The notes below the pieces were generated by a model. That model saw only the letters and a program-made list of their open reading frames with translations, had not been told where the DNA came from and searched no databases. Shown one piece after another: positions 6,025 through 13,742 of a stretch of 15,989 nt of DNA. Where the stretch lies: positions 1 to 15,989 of the forward strand of contig JAJYJB010000059.1 of NCBI GenBank assembly GCA_021789735.1, written 5' to 3'. Both the position numbers and the translations under genes were made by a program. Each line of letters opens with the position of its first letter. Positions within the stretch are counted from its first letter, which is position 1. This DNA comes from Nitrospirota bacterium. Lineage in GTDB: Bacteria > Nitrospirota > Thermodesulfovibrionia > Thermodesulfovibrionales > JdFR-88.

Positions 6025-7035
6025 TTGTTGCGTGACGGCAAGGCGATTACCGTATCCGGGATAACCAGGGAATTTGGCCCCGCCACCGCCGTGGACGGGA
6101 TCAGCTTCGAGGTGGACAGGGGAGAGTTCTTTGGTTTCCTGGGCCCCAACGGAGCGGGGAAAACGACCCTTATACGGATGCTCACCACCCTTCTTAAGCC
6201 CACGAGCGGGCAGGCCATTGTTTCAGGTTTCGATGTGGCGGAAGACCCCGCACGGGTAAGAAAGCACATTGGCGTAGTGCCCCAGGCCATGACAAGCGAC
6301 CTGGACCTTACGGGCCGCGAGAACATGGACATATACGGCCGGTTCTACGGCATCCGCTCAGGGGAAAGAAAAGAAAGGATCGAGTATCTGCTTGAAATGG
6401 TGGGTCTTGCGCCAAGGGCGGATGACCTTGTGGCCACCTATTCCGGGGGAATGAGAAGGAGGCTGGAGATCGCCCGTGTGCTTGTCCATAAGCCGGCCCT
6501 GCTTTTCCTGGATGAGCCCACCATAGGGCTCGACCCACAGTCCAGGCGCGTGGTTTGGGAGCTGCTGAAGAAACTCATGCAAGGGGATTCGATAACGATA
6601 TTCCTGACCACCCATTACATGGAAGAGGCGGAGCTGCTCTGCGGCCGGGTGGCCATAATAGACGCCGGGAAAATAATAGCCATGGGAAGCCCTGCCGCGC
6701 TCAAGGCGGGCATACCGGGCAACGATATTGTCACCCTGAAGGTAGGCGGTCTGACTGATGAGATCATCGGGGCCATGGAAAAATTGCCTTTTGTTCACAA
6801 GGTGAGCCGGGAGGAAGACTCCCTTGCCGCCTCGGTGGACAACGGGGCTGAGAACCTTCCCCAGCTTATAGACGTGGTAAGGGCCTCCGGAGGGGCGATA
6901 GTTGCGGCCTCTGTCCATGAGCAATCGCTTGAAGACGTCTTTATTCACTACACGGGAAAATCGATAAGGGAAGAAGAGGCCAGGAAGGTCAGTTTCCTGA
7001 TAGGGGCCGGCATGCCCCAGAGGCTTGGCAGATGA
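6025..7035 (+). CDS. ABC-2 exporter ATP-binding protein (DrrA/CcmA type)
   Basis: This cytoplasmic ATPase subunit powers the adjacent permease. All ABC motifs are intact: Walker A GPNGAGKTT (40-48), Q-loop Gln87, signature YSGGMRRRLEIAR (139-151), Walker B LLFLDEP (159-165) with catalytic Glu164, D-loop GLDP (168-171) and switch His197 in LTTHYMEEAE. The remaining part to residue 336 matches the regulatory C-terminal extension common in DrrA-like ATPases (LEDVFIHYTGKSIREEE). There is one ATPase domain, unlike the two-domain YbhF. The start is TTG at 6025 (a second TTG follows at 6028), with AGGGGGG at 6011-6017; no ATG or GTG is available in frame upstream of the first conserved strand. Its stop overlaps the permease start by 4 bp (ATGA), which indicates translational coupling. 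Confidence 0.93.
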   Translation: MLRDGKAITVSGITREFGPATAVDGISFEVDRGEFFGFLGPNGAGKTTLIRMLTTLLKPTSGQAIVSGFDVAEDPARVRKHIGVVPQAMTSDLDLTGRENMDIYGRFYGIRSGERKERIEYLLEMVGLAPRADDLVATYSGGMRRRLEIARVLVHKPALLFLDEPTIGLDPQSRRVVWELLKKLMQGDSITIFLTTHYMEEAELLCGRVAIIDAGKIIAMGSPAALKAGIPGNDIVTLKVGGLTDEIIGAMEKLPFVHKVSREEDSLAASVDNGAENLPQLIDVVRASGGAIVAASVHEQSLEDVFIHYTGKSIREEEARKVSFLIGAGMPQRLGR

Positions 7036-8147
7036 CAAAGCTTCTTGCCGTCATAGAAAGGGACCTGAAAAAGTTCAAACGCAATCCGGTTGTGCTTGCC
7101 ATGAGCATACTCATGCCCATGATCTACCTGGTGATACTTGGCAACTCTTTCCAGGGGAAGCTCACGGACCTGCCCCTGGCGGTTGTTAGCCAGGACCAGG
7201 GTCCGTACGCAAAAAGGCTGATGGAATACCTTATGGCCGTGCAGGCCGGCCCAAGGACGTTTCTGGTGCTGCCCATGGACGACCAGCGCGCGGCGGTGGA
7301 CGGCGTGCGGGCCGGAAAATACAAGGCGGCGCTCATCATACCTCCGGATTTCAGCAGAAGGGTGGCAGTAAGCGGCAGGCCGGACATCGGACTTTTCCTT
7401 GATAACACGGACAGCATCTCCGCTGACACCATAAGGAACCTCATAGACGCGGCTCTGCTTTCGATAAGATCGGAATATGTGCCCGTAAGGGAGCCAACCG
7501 GGGAGCCCCTGCTCAGGGACATAAACCTCTACGGCAAGGTGGACTACTACCAGTCCCTCGTCCCGGGTGTGGTGATAATGGCCATATTCCTTGGCACACT
7601 TACCACGGGCGCGTTCAACCTGGTCATGGATCGTTTCCTTGGTATTGAGGAAAGCTACCTGCTCACGCCGCTTTCAAAAGGGCATATCGTGGGCGGGCTC
7701 ATTATCAGCGGCCTTTCCATAACCACGGTGAACGCCATCCTGATATTCATGATGAGCGTGCTGATAACCGGCATCCCCTTTTCAAAGGGGTTTTTAAATT
7801 TTTTCCCCATCCTGCTTGTTGTGCTCCTCACCACCTTGTGCCTTCTCAGCCTGATGTTCGCCATCATGGGGAGGATAGGCCATCCCCGCATCGTGGGCGT
7901 TTTAAGCGGGTTTCTGAACGTGATCCTTTTTTTCCCGAGCGGCGCGGTGTATCCGGTGGCGAGTTTCCCCGGATGGCTTAAATCCTTCGCCAGGATAAAC
8001 CCGGAGGCCTACGCGGTGGATGCCCTGAAGTCCATCCTTTTTAAGAACGCCGGCATGGGCAACATCCTGGGAGACCTCACCTTTCTTGCGCTCTTCACCG
8101 TGGCGATGATGAGTCTGTCCATACTCACCTTCAAGCGCACTCTTTAA
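7032..8147 (+). CDS. ABC-2 type permease (YbhR/YhhJ-like)
   Basis: This is the 371-residue transmembrane subunit of the exporter, with the standard topology of the YbhS/YbhR/YhhJ group and a matching length. One N-terminal membrane helix (about 20-38, after the basic KKFKRNP segment) is followed by a large extracytoplasmic domain (about 40-172) and five helices: about 175-197, 218-248, 255-280, 288-312 and 345-367. The conserved loop after helix 2, VMDRFLGIEESYLLTPLSKG, matches the family's R-x3-G-x-E-x3-TP pattern. It starts at the ATG overlapping the ATPase stop. Only one permease gene follows the ATPase, whereas ybhGFSR has two, so a homodimer is expected. An AT-rich weak stem (around AAAGAA...TTCTTT, about 8175-8195) lies after the stop. 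Confidence 0.93.
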   Translation: MTKLLAVIERDLKKFKRNPVVLAMSILMPMIYLVILGNSFQGKLTDLPLAVVSQDQGPYAKRLMEYLMAVQAGPRTFLVLPMDDQRAAVDGVRAGKYKAALIIPPDFSRRVAVSGRPDIGLFLDNTDSISADTIRNLIDAALLSIRSEYVPVREPTGEPLLRDINLYGKVDYYQSLVPGVVIMAIFLGTLTTGAFNLVMDRFLGIEESYLLTPLSKGHIVGGLIISGLSITTVNAILIFMMSVLITGIPFSKGFLNFFPILLVVLLTTLCLLSLMFAIMGRIGHPRIVGVLSGFLNVILFFPSGAVYPVASFPGWLKSFARINPEAYAVDALKSILFKNAGMGNILGDLTFLALFTVAMMSLSILTFKRTL

Positions 8148-8274
8148 GAAAATATCAAAAAAAACAAAATCAAAGAATTAAAATTTTCTTTTTTTCTTCA
8201 AAATCCTCTCATTATGTGGTATATGTAGCTTGAGGACGGCTCAAATAATTTTCCCAAAAGGAGGATGGATATTT

Positions 8275-8589
8275 ATGGCGGTAAAGAAAGCTGGCGCAAA
8301 GGGGGCGAAGGCCCCCAGGACGAAGGCCGCAGCCAAGAAGACCACCACGAAAAAGCCAGCCAAGGCGGTAAAGGCTTCAGCTGCCAGGCCCGCTAAAGCG
8401 GTGGCAAAAAGGCCTGCCGCAAAAGCCGCGAAAAGGGCCGCTCCCAGGCAGGCGGCAACCAGGCAGGCGGGCCAGGAAGCGGGCCGTTATGGCTGTGAAG
8501 TGTGCGGCCTCATGGTCTCCGTGGACGAGTGGGGCGAGATGAACGTTGTGAACCTGGTTTGCTGCGGAGAGCAGATGCAGCCGGTGTAG
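8275..8589 (+). CDS. Histone H1-like Lys/Ala/Pro tail fused to a desulforedoxin-like Cys4 domain
   Basis: This 104-residue protein has two distinct parts. Residues 1-65 contain almost only Lys, Ala, Arg, Pro and Thr, with PAKA/AAKR-type repeats like histone H1 tails and AlgP-type bacterial proteins; such tails are disordered and bind nucleic acid. Residues 71-104 begin RYGCEVCG and contain Cys74, Cys77, Cys96 and Cys97 with the ending VCCGEQM, the pattern of desulforedoxin and of the N-terminal domain of desulfoferrodoxin, which hold one iron in an Fe(Cys)4 site. The gap between the pairs is 18 residues, three more than usual in desulforedoxin. ATG at 8275 follows AAAAGGAGG at 8256-8264; a longer frame starting at 8230 lacks such a site. 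It is probably a single-gene unit ending at a bidirectional terminator. Zinc instead of iron, or binding to RNA or another acidic partner, is possible. Confidence 0.8.
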   Translation: MAVKKAGAKGAKAPRTKAAAKKTTTKKPAKAVKASAARPAKAVAKRPAAKAAKRAAPRQAATRQAGQEAGRYGCEVCGLMVSVDEWGEMNVVNLVCCGEQMQPV

Positions 8590-8616
8590 GCTACAAAAAA
8601 ATTCCTTGCAGCCCGC

Positions 8617-8645
8617 CAGGGTGATTCATTGCAGGGTGATTCATT
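8617..8645. repeat. Tandem 15-bp-period direct repeat
   Basis: CAGGGTGATTCATT occurs at 8617-8630 and again at 8632-8645, directly before the terminator stem. It could be a slippage duplication or a pair of binding sites. Confidence 0.8.
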
Positions 8646-8680
8646 AAAAAAAGGGGGCTCCGGCAAGGACCCCCTTTTTT
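8646..8680. terminator. Bidirectional terminator between the histone-like gene and nuoM
   Basis: A seven-base A-run is followed by GGGGG-C-TCC, a short loop, GGA-CCCCC and six T bases. The A-run on one side and T-run on the other make it work on both strands, ending the plus-strand histone-like gene and the minus-strand nuo operon, whose last stop codon is at 8693-8695. Confidence 0.85.
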
Positions 8681-8692
8681 ATCCGTAAAAAA

Positions 8693-10234
8693 TTATACCT
8701 TTGCGCAAAGGGCCTTGAGGAGACTGCCCAGGGCGCTCAGGATTGGCTGCGGCCCCTGGGGTGCAAACCTGCCGACGAGGTTCTGCACCGAGGGGTGCAG
8801 GAAACCTAAAAGGGCATTGGGATATATGCCAATCCAGAAGACCAGCAGGGCCATCGGGGCGATGGCAATAAACTCCCTCGCGCTTATGTCCGGAAGCCCT
8901 TTTAGTTTCGGATTCACTTCAGTGAAAAATACCCTCTGGTAAAGCCATAGCATGTATGCAGCGCCTATTATTATCCCGGTTGCGGCAAGGACCCCCGCCA
9001 GCCTGTTGGCGGTGAAACCGCCAAGTATTATCAGGAATTCCCCGATGAAGCCGTTTGTGCCAGGCAGCCCTATAGCCGCAAGGGCAAAGATCATGAAAAA
9101 ACCGGCATACACCGGAAGGACGCTGGCAGCCCCTCCGTAGTCGGCTATCTGGCGCGAGTGAGTACGGTCATAGATGATGCCGATCGAAAGGAAGAGCGCG
9201 CCGGTCACTATGCCGTGGTTCAGCATCTGGAGAATGCCGCCTTCCACGCCCTGGATGTTCAGGGCGAAGATGCCAAGGGTCACAAATCCCATATGGCTAA
9301 CGGAGCTGTAAGCTATAAGCCTTTTCAGGTCCGTCTGGGCGAAGCAGACGATCGCCCCGTATATGATCGCCACCACCGAAAGGGCCATCATGGGAACGGC
9401 CATGGCCCTGGTTGCGTCAGGGAACATCGGGATGGAAAACCTCAAAAACCCGTAAGCGCCCATCTTGATGAGGACCGCGGCAAGGATCACGCTGCCTGCC
9501 GTGGGGGCCTCCGTGTGGGCATCGGGAAGCCACGTGTGAAAGGGGAACATCGGCACCTTAACCGCGAAGGCCGCGAAGAAGGCCCAGAAAAGCCACATCT
9601 GCATGGACAGGGGATATTTCAGGCTCTGCAGGTGAAGGATATTGAAATCCCCGCCAGTATAGTTGTACATGTAGATTATCCCTACGAGCATCAGTACGCT
9701 GCCCGCGAGAGTGTAAAGGAAAAATTTTATCGCGGCATAAAGCCTGTTCGGGCCGCCCCAGACGCCGATGAGCAGGTACATGGGTATAAGCATCGCTTCC
9801 CAGAAGATGTAAAAGAGGAAGAAATCCAGGGAGCAGAAGACTCCTATCATTGCCCCCTCGATAAGGAGGATGGCCATGAAGAACTCTTTTACCCTTGTTT
9901 TAATGGAATTCCATGATATCAGCACGCAAAGCACCGCTATCAGGGTGGAAAGAAGAACGAACAGGGCGCTTATGCCGTCCACGCCCACAAGGTAATCGGT
10001 ATGAAAGGCCGGTATCCAGGTGCGCCATTCTACAAATTGCATCTTGGGCGTGGTCCTGTCAAAATTGAAAAATACCGGCAGCGATGCGGCAAAGACGGCC
10101 AGGGTTACGATGAGGGCCCATGCCTTTATCAGCCCTTCGCGCTGCCTGCTTATGAGCCCAAGCAGCAGGGCCCCCGCGATGGGCAGGAATATGAGGGTGC
10201 TCAACACCGGATATCCAAGGGAGTTCATTATCAT
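8693..10234 (-). CDS. nuoM: NADH-quinone oxidoreductase subunit M
   Basis: NuoM is an antiporter-like proton-pumping subunit in the membrane arm of complex I. The 513-residue protein has about 14 membrane helices and the key charged residues of the family: Glu146 in the FWEAMLIPMYLLIG helix, Lys226 in AFAVKVPMFPFHTWLPDAH, and Lys257 in AAVLIKMGAYG. The start at 10234 (MIMNSLGYP) is preceded on the minus strand by GGAAAGG nine bases away; the frame stays open further upstream to 10450, but that part reads as Ser/Arg/Cys-rich translation of the nuoL end and is not coding. It is the last gene of the operon, 82 bp after nuoL, and is followed by a terminator instead of nuoN. Confidence 0.95.
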   Translation of the reverse strand: MIMNSLGYPVLSTLIFLPIAGALLLGLISRQREGLIKAWALIVTLAVFAASLPVFFNFDRTTPKMQFVEWRTWIPAFHTDYLVGVDGISALFVLLSTLIAVLCVLISWNSIKTRVKEFFMAILLIEGAMIGVFCSLDFFLFYIFWEAMLIPMYLLIGVWGGPNRLYAAIKFFLYTLAGSVLMLVGIIYMYNYTGGDFNILHLQSLKYPLSMQMWLFWAFFAAFAVKVPMFPFHTWLPDAHTEAPTAGSVILAAVLIKMGAYGFLRFSIPMFPDATRAMAVPMMALSVVAIIYGAIVCFAQTDLKRLIAYSSVSHMGFVTLGIFALNIQGVEGGILQMLNHGIVTGALFLSIGIIYDRTHSRQIADYGGAASVLPVYAGFFMIFALAAIGLPGTNGFIGEFLIILGGFTANRLAGVLAATGIIIGAAYMLWLYQRVFFTEVNPKLKGLPDISAREFIAIAPMALLVFWIGIYPNALLGFLHPSVQNLVGRFAPQGPQPILSALGSLLKALCAKV

Positions 10235-10276
10235 TTTGCAACGCCTTTCCGGAGTCTGCCAGAGAAAGGTTTTTTT

Positions 10277-10290
10277 ATTTTTATAAAAAT
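10277..10290. repeat. 14-bp AT-only palindrome in the nuoL-nuoM spacer
   Basis: ATTTTTATAAAAAT is perfectly self-complementary and is flanked by T-runs on both sides (10270-10276 and 10302-10308). It sits between the nuoL stop (10317-10319) and the nuoM ribosome binding site. It may be a processing or pausing site, or just AT-rich spacer. Confidence 0.7.
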
Positions 10291-10316
10291 GAAAGCGTGC
10301 ATTTTTTTGGTCTCTC

Positions 10317-12278
10317 CTATAAGCGCAACAGCAGGGCCGCCGCGATGAAGATGAAGACCCCAAGCGCCATGATGCCGGCATAATGCTGGGTGACGCCGGA
10401 CTGCACCTTCCTGAGCCGCTGTCCGAAGACACCGATGGCCCTGGGAACACCGTTTACGATGCCCTCTATCCATTTTCCGTCGGTGACGCCCACGATCACA
10501 TTTTTTGCCACCCAGAAGGCAGGCTTTACGATCACATGGTCATAAAACTCATCCACGTAATACTTGTTGAAAGAGAGGCTGTAGGCCCGCCTGCATGTGC
10601 GGGCGATCGCCTCCGGCAATTCAGGGTTCCAGAGATACATGTAAGCCGCCAGCAGGATACCCAGAATGCCCAGGGCCGAGGATATGGCCATAGCGGTCAT
10701 CTGAGCCGCGGGCACACCCGCCGCTGCCGTCCCTGCTGAAACAGGGCCCCCGATCACCTGGTCAAGGAACGGCCCTATTTTATCTATCTGTCCAAGGCCA
10801 AGGGCCTGGCTGATAACAGGGGGTATGCCCACCCATCCTGCGCCTACCGCCCCTACGGCAAGGACCAGGAGGGGTACGGACATCGACAGGGGAGACTCGT
10901 GCAGATGGTGTTCCTGCTCCTTGCTGCCCCGGAATTTCCCGTGGAACGCCAGAAACAGGAGCCTGAAGGAATAAAAAGCCGTAAGAAGCGCGGTAAGGAC
11001 TCCCACGCCCCAGAGCACTTTCCCGAGGGGCCCGGCGGAATATGCCCGCCAGAGTATCTCGTCCTTGCTGAAAAAGCCCGCAAATCCTGGGATGCCCGAG
11101 ATGCTCAGAGAGGCCAGAAGGAATGTCCAGTAGGTCACGGGCATGTATTTTCTGAGGCCGCCCATCTTTCTCAGGTCCAGCTCCCCGGACATCGCGTGCA
11201 TCACCGAGCCCGCACCGAGAAACAGAAGGGCCTTGAAAAAACCGTGGGTGTAGAGGTGAAAAACGCCCGCCCCGTAAGCCCCCACGCCGCAGGCCAGGAA
11301 CATGTAGCCAAGCTGGCTTATGGTGGAATATGCGATGATGCGTTTTATATCGTTTTGAGTGAGTGCTATGGTCGCGGCAAAAAGAGCCGTGAACGCGCCG
11401 GTTATGGCGACAACATCCATTGCGGTTGGAGAGAGATTGAAGATGGGGCTGCACCTGGATACCATGAAAACGCCGGCCGTGACCATAGTCGCCGCGTGGA
11501 TGAGGGCGGAGACTGGCGTGGGGCCTTCCATTGCGTCAGGAAGCCAGACATGCAGCGGAAACTGGGCCGATTTGCCCATGGCCCCGCAGAAAAGCAGCAA
11601 AGCTATTATCGTGGGAAGGGGGACGTTCGCGCCAAGCAGGTTTACCGTCTGGCCGGCAAGGTTGTGCGCGGCCTGGAACACCTGTCCGTACTGGAGGCTC
11701 CCCGTGGAAATAAAGATGAGCATTATGCCAAGGCCGAACCCGAAATCCCCGAACCGGTTGACTATGAACGCCTTTTTCCCCGCATCCGCCGCCGATTTCT
11801 TCTCATACCAGAAGCCTATCAGGAAATATGAGCAGAGGCCCACCGCCTCCCATCCGAAATAAAGCTGCAGGAAGTTGTTTGACATTACGAGCATGAGCAT
11901 CGAAAAGACGAAGAGAGAGAGATAGGCAAAAAACCTGTAAAAACCCTTATCCCCGCGCATGTAGCCCGCGGAATAGATATTCACAAGAAGGCCCACGGAA
12001 GTCACCACGACCAGCATCACCGCGGTAAGCTGGTCCACAAGGAAGCCAACCTGCACCTTGAACGCCCCGGAGACTACCCATGTATAAAGGTCTCCATGGA
12101 AAACCCCGCCCCTGTAAACATCGTATACGGCCGCCATGGCCAGCGCCCAGGAGGCCGCCAGGGCCGGGATGGAAACCAGGTGCGCCTTGTCCTTTATGAA
12201 TGCCTTGCCCAGCGTGATGTTGATGATGAAGGCAAGAAGCGGCAGCCCCGGTATGAGGAGAAGGCTGTTCATACTCAT
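10317..12278 (-). CDS. nuoL: NADH-quinone oxidoreductase subunit L
   Basis: NuoL is the distal antiporter-like proton-pumping subunit of complex I, with a long lateral helix that braces the membrane arm. The length, 653 residues, includes the C-terminal extension needed for that helix and a last membrane anchor (ALGVFIFIAAALLLRL). Conserved charges are in place: Glu144 in LYFGWEAVGLCSYFLIG, Lys236 in AMGKSAQFPLHVWLPDA, and His243 and Glu251 of the same segment. The start at 12278 overlaps the nuoK stop (ATGA), with GGAG upstream; a second ATG two codons later (12272) has AAGGG at six bases and is also possible. Downstream is the AT-rich 82-bp spacer before nuoM. Confidence 0.96.
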   Translation of the reverse strand: MSMNSLLLIPGLPLLAFIINITLGKAFIKDKAHLVSIPALAASWALAMAAVYDVYRGGVFHGDLYTWVVSGAFKVQVGFLVDQLTAVMLVVVTSVGLLVNIYSAGYMRGDKGFYRFFAYLSLFVFSMLMLVMSNNFLQLYFGWEAVGLCSYFLIGFWYEKKSAADAGKKAFIVNRFGDFGFGLGIMLIFISTGSLQYGQVFQAAHNLAGQTVNLLGANVPLPTIIALLLFCGAMGKSAQFPLHVWLPDAMEGPTPVSALIHAATMVTAGVFMVSRCSPIFNLSPTAMDVVAITGAFTALFAATIALTQNDIKRIIAYSTISQLGYMFLACGVGAYGAGVFHLYTHGFFKALLFLGAGSVMHAMSGELDLRKMGGLRKYMPVTYWTFLLASLSISGIPGFAGFFSKDEILWRAYSAGPLGKVLWGVGVLTALLTAFYSFRLLFLAFHGKFRGSKEQEHHLHESPLSMSVPLLVLAVGAVGAGWVGIPPVISQALGLGQIDKIGPFLDQVIGGPVSAGTAAAGVPAAQMTAMAISSALGILGILLAAYMYLWNPELPEAIARTCRRAYSLSFNKYYVDEFYDHVIVKPAFWVAKNVIVGVTDGKWIEGIVNGVPRAIGVFGQRLRKVQSGVTQHYAGIMALGVFIFIAAALLLRL

Positions 12279-12577
12279 CCCTTCATCTCCGTTACCTCTT
12301 CTATCTGCGCGGTTGCCCTGTTCCTGAAGAGGGCGATGAGTATGGCAAGCCCTATCGCCGCCTCCGAGGCCGCTACCGCGATCACAAAAAGGGCCAGGAC
12401 CTGCCCCCTGAGGCCGTTCAGGAAATGGGCGAACGAGACCAGGGAGAGGTTCACGGCATTCAGCATCACCTCTATCGAAAGGAACATCATTATGATGCTC
12501 CTTCTAGTGAGGAACCCGAACACCCCTGTTGTGAAAAGGGCCACGCTAAGCCATATGTACCATTGAAGCGGGACCAT
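12275..12577 (-). CDS. nuoK: NADH-quinone oxidoreductase subunit K
   Basis: NuoK is a three-helix membrane subunit (100 residues, the normal length) that belongs to the proton-path core of complex I. The two essential membrane glutamates are present: Glu36 in MMFLSIEVMLNAVNL and Glu72 in VAASEAAIGLAILIALFR. The start at 12577 has AGGTGAGGT upstream, separated by a run of A bases, and lies 16 bp after the nuoJ stop. Its stop overlaps the nuoL start by four bases. Confidence 0.96.
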   Translation of the reverse strand: MVPLQWYIWLSVALFTTGVFGFLTRRSIIMMFLSIEVMLNAVNLSLVSFAHFLNGLRGQVLALFVIAVAASEAAIGLAILIALFRNRATAQIEEVTEMKG

Positions 12578-12593
12578 TTTTTTGTTTTTTACC

Positions 12594-13100
12594 TCACCTT
12601 AGTTTTTTCTTGGCAAGCACGATCGCCCCTACCACGGCCACAAGCAATATCAGGGAAGCTATCTCAAAGGGCAATATGTATTGTGTGTAAAGTAGCGTGC
12701 CCACCAGTTTTGTGTTTGTCTGCGCCGCGATGACCCCCGGGGTGTATGCGCCCTGCCGTCCTGGGACGATATTGCCCGTTATAAGGACCACGAGAAGAAA
12801 GAGGCCCGCGGCTATGGAGATCCCGAATGGCCAGCCAACGCTGAAGCGCTCGCCCTCCATCTCCTCCTTGATGTTCAGGACCATGATGACGAAAAGGAAG
12901 AGCACCAGGATGGCCCCCGCGTATACGATTATCTGCACCGCTGCCAGGAACTCCGCCCCCAGCCCAAGGTACAGCACCGCCAGGTGGAAGAACATGACTA
13001 TCATGTACAGGACCGCATGGACAGGGTTTTTTCTTGTGAGCGACAGCCCGGAAAGCAGAAGGATGGCAGCGCCCAGATACCCGAACAGGTAGGGGTTCAT
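12594..13100 (-). CDS. nuoJ: NADH-quinone oxidoreductase subunit J
   Basis: NuoJ is a five-helix membrane subunit of complex I (168 residues, usual range about 165-185). The conserved third helix reads VQIIVYAGAILVLFLFVIMVLN (residues 55-76), with Tyr60 and the pi-bulge-forming glycine that follows it. NPVHAVLYMIV (25-35) is also typical. The start at 13100 overlaps the nuoI stop in ATGA, with GGAGGG just upstream. The C-terminus is strongly basic (AKKKLR). Confidence 0.95.
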   Translation of the reverse strand: MNPYLFGYLGAAILLLSGLSLTRKNPVHAVLYMIVMFFHLAVLYLGLGAEFLAAVQIIVYAGAILVLFLFVIMVLNIKEEMEGERFSVGWPFGISIAAGLFLLVVLITGNIVPGRQGAYTPGVIAAQTNTKLVGTLLYTQYILPFEIASLILLVAVVGAIVLAKKKLR

Positions 13101-13729
13101 TTGCCCTCCTCCTTGGCGGTTTTATTTTCAGATGTGTCCTTATCTGAGGGTTTTTTCATTTTGAAGACCGGCTGGCCGGGGTAGGCCCTGAAGCTGTCCT
13201 TCGTGGGGGTCCAGAACCTCTTGAAATACTCCCGGCCCTTCTCTCCGGCCATGAGCCTGTCCCAGTTATCCAGAAGTCTTTCCTTTGTCATGTAAAGGGC
13301 ATCCCTCGAATAGTCCGAATACTCGTAATTTTCCGTAAGCACCACAGCCCCCACGGGGCAGGCCTCTACGCAGAAACCGCAGTAAACGCATCTCAGAAGC
13401 TCTATCTCATAGCGGTCGATGACCTTTTTCCTGGTCTCGGGGTCTTCCTTCGTGTAGATGTAGATGCACTTGGAGGGACATACCGCGCCGCACAGGCCGC
13501 AGGCTATGCACTTCTCCTTCCCGGTGGCCTCGTCCCGCACGAAGGCGTGCTGCCCCCTGAAGCCAGGGAACGGCTGCCTTTTTTCCTCAGGGTACTGCCT
13601 GGTCACCGCCGGAGAGAAAAAGGACCTCAGTGTGAGGGCCATCCCCTTCATTATCTCCGTCAGGAATATGGTATCTATTATCTTTTTAAGTTTTTTATTG
13701 TTTTTGTTGTTCTTGTTTTTATCTTTCAT
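13097..13729 (-). CDS. nuoI: NADH-quinone oxidoreductase subunit I (two 4Fe-4S clusters)
   Basis: NuoI carries iron-sulfur clusters N6a and N6b, passing electrons to the quinone-proximal N2 cluster in the peripheral arm of complex I. Two ferredoxin motifs are intact: CIACGLCGAVCP (Cys74, 77, 80, 84) and CVYCGFCVEACP (Cys114, 117, 120, 124). The membrane-contacting helix MKGMALTLRSFFSP and the QYPEEK motif precede them. Residues 1-16 are almost only Lys and Asn, encoded by an A-rich stretch like the spacers of this region, and the chosen ATG at 13729 has no good ribosome binding site. Internal ATGs at 13651 and 13642 are poorly spaced from GGAG, so the start is uncertain. The tail (about 190-210) is polar and charged. 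Confidence 0.93.
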   Translation of the reverse strand: MKDKNKNNKNNKKLKKIIDTIFLTEIMKGMALTLRSFFSPAVTRQYPEEKRQPFPGFRGQHAFVRDEATGKEKCIACGLCGAVCPSKCIYIYTKEDPETRKKVIDRYEIELLRCVYCGFCVEACPVGAVVLTENYEYSDYSRDALYMTKERLLDNWDRLMAGEKGREYFKRFWTPTKDSFRAYPGQPVFKMKKPSDKDTSENKTAKEEGK

Positions 13730-13742
13730 CTTGCGGCCAAAA

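Noticed and set aside
5391..6332. 313-codon minus-strand open frame across the adaptor-ATPase junction
   Set aside because: It overlaps two well-supported genes and the spacer between them, and shows no domain motif.
9158..9916. 252-codon open frame on the plus strand opposite nuoM
   Set aside because: It is antisense to a clearly conserved nuoM, has a His/Gly/Arg-rich composition, and shows no ribosome binding site or recognisable motif.
10235..10450. 72-residue N-terminal extension of NuoM
   Set aside because: It reads as Ser/Arg/Cys-rich shadow of the nuoL end and the AT-rich spacer; a good ribosome binding site precedes the ATG at 10234.
10899..11831. 310-codon open frame on the plus strand opposite nuoL
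   Set aside because: It is a shadow frame of GC-rich nuoL; its composition is not protein-like and it has no start signal.
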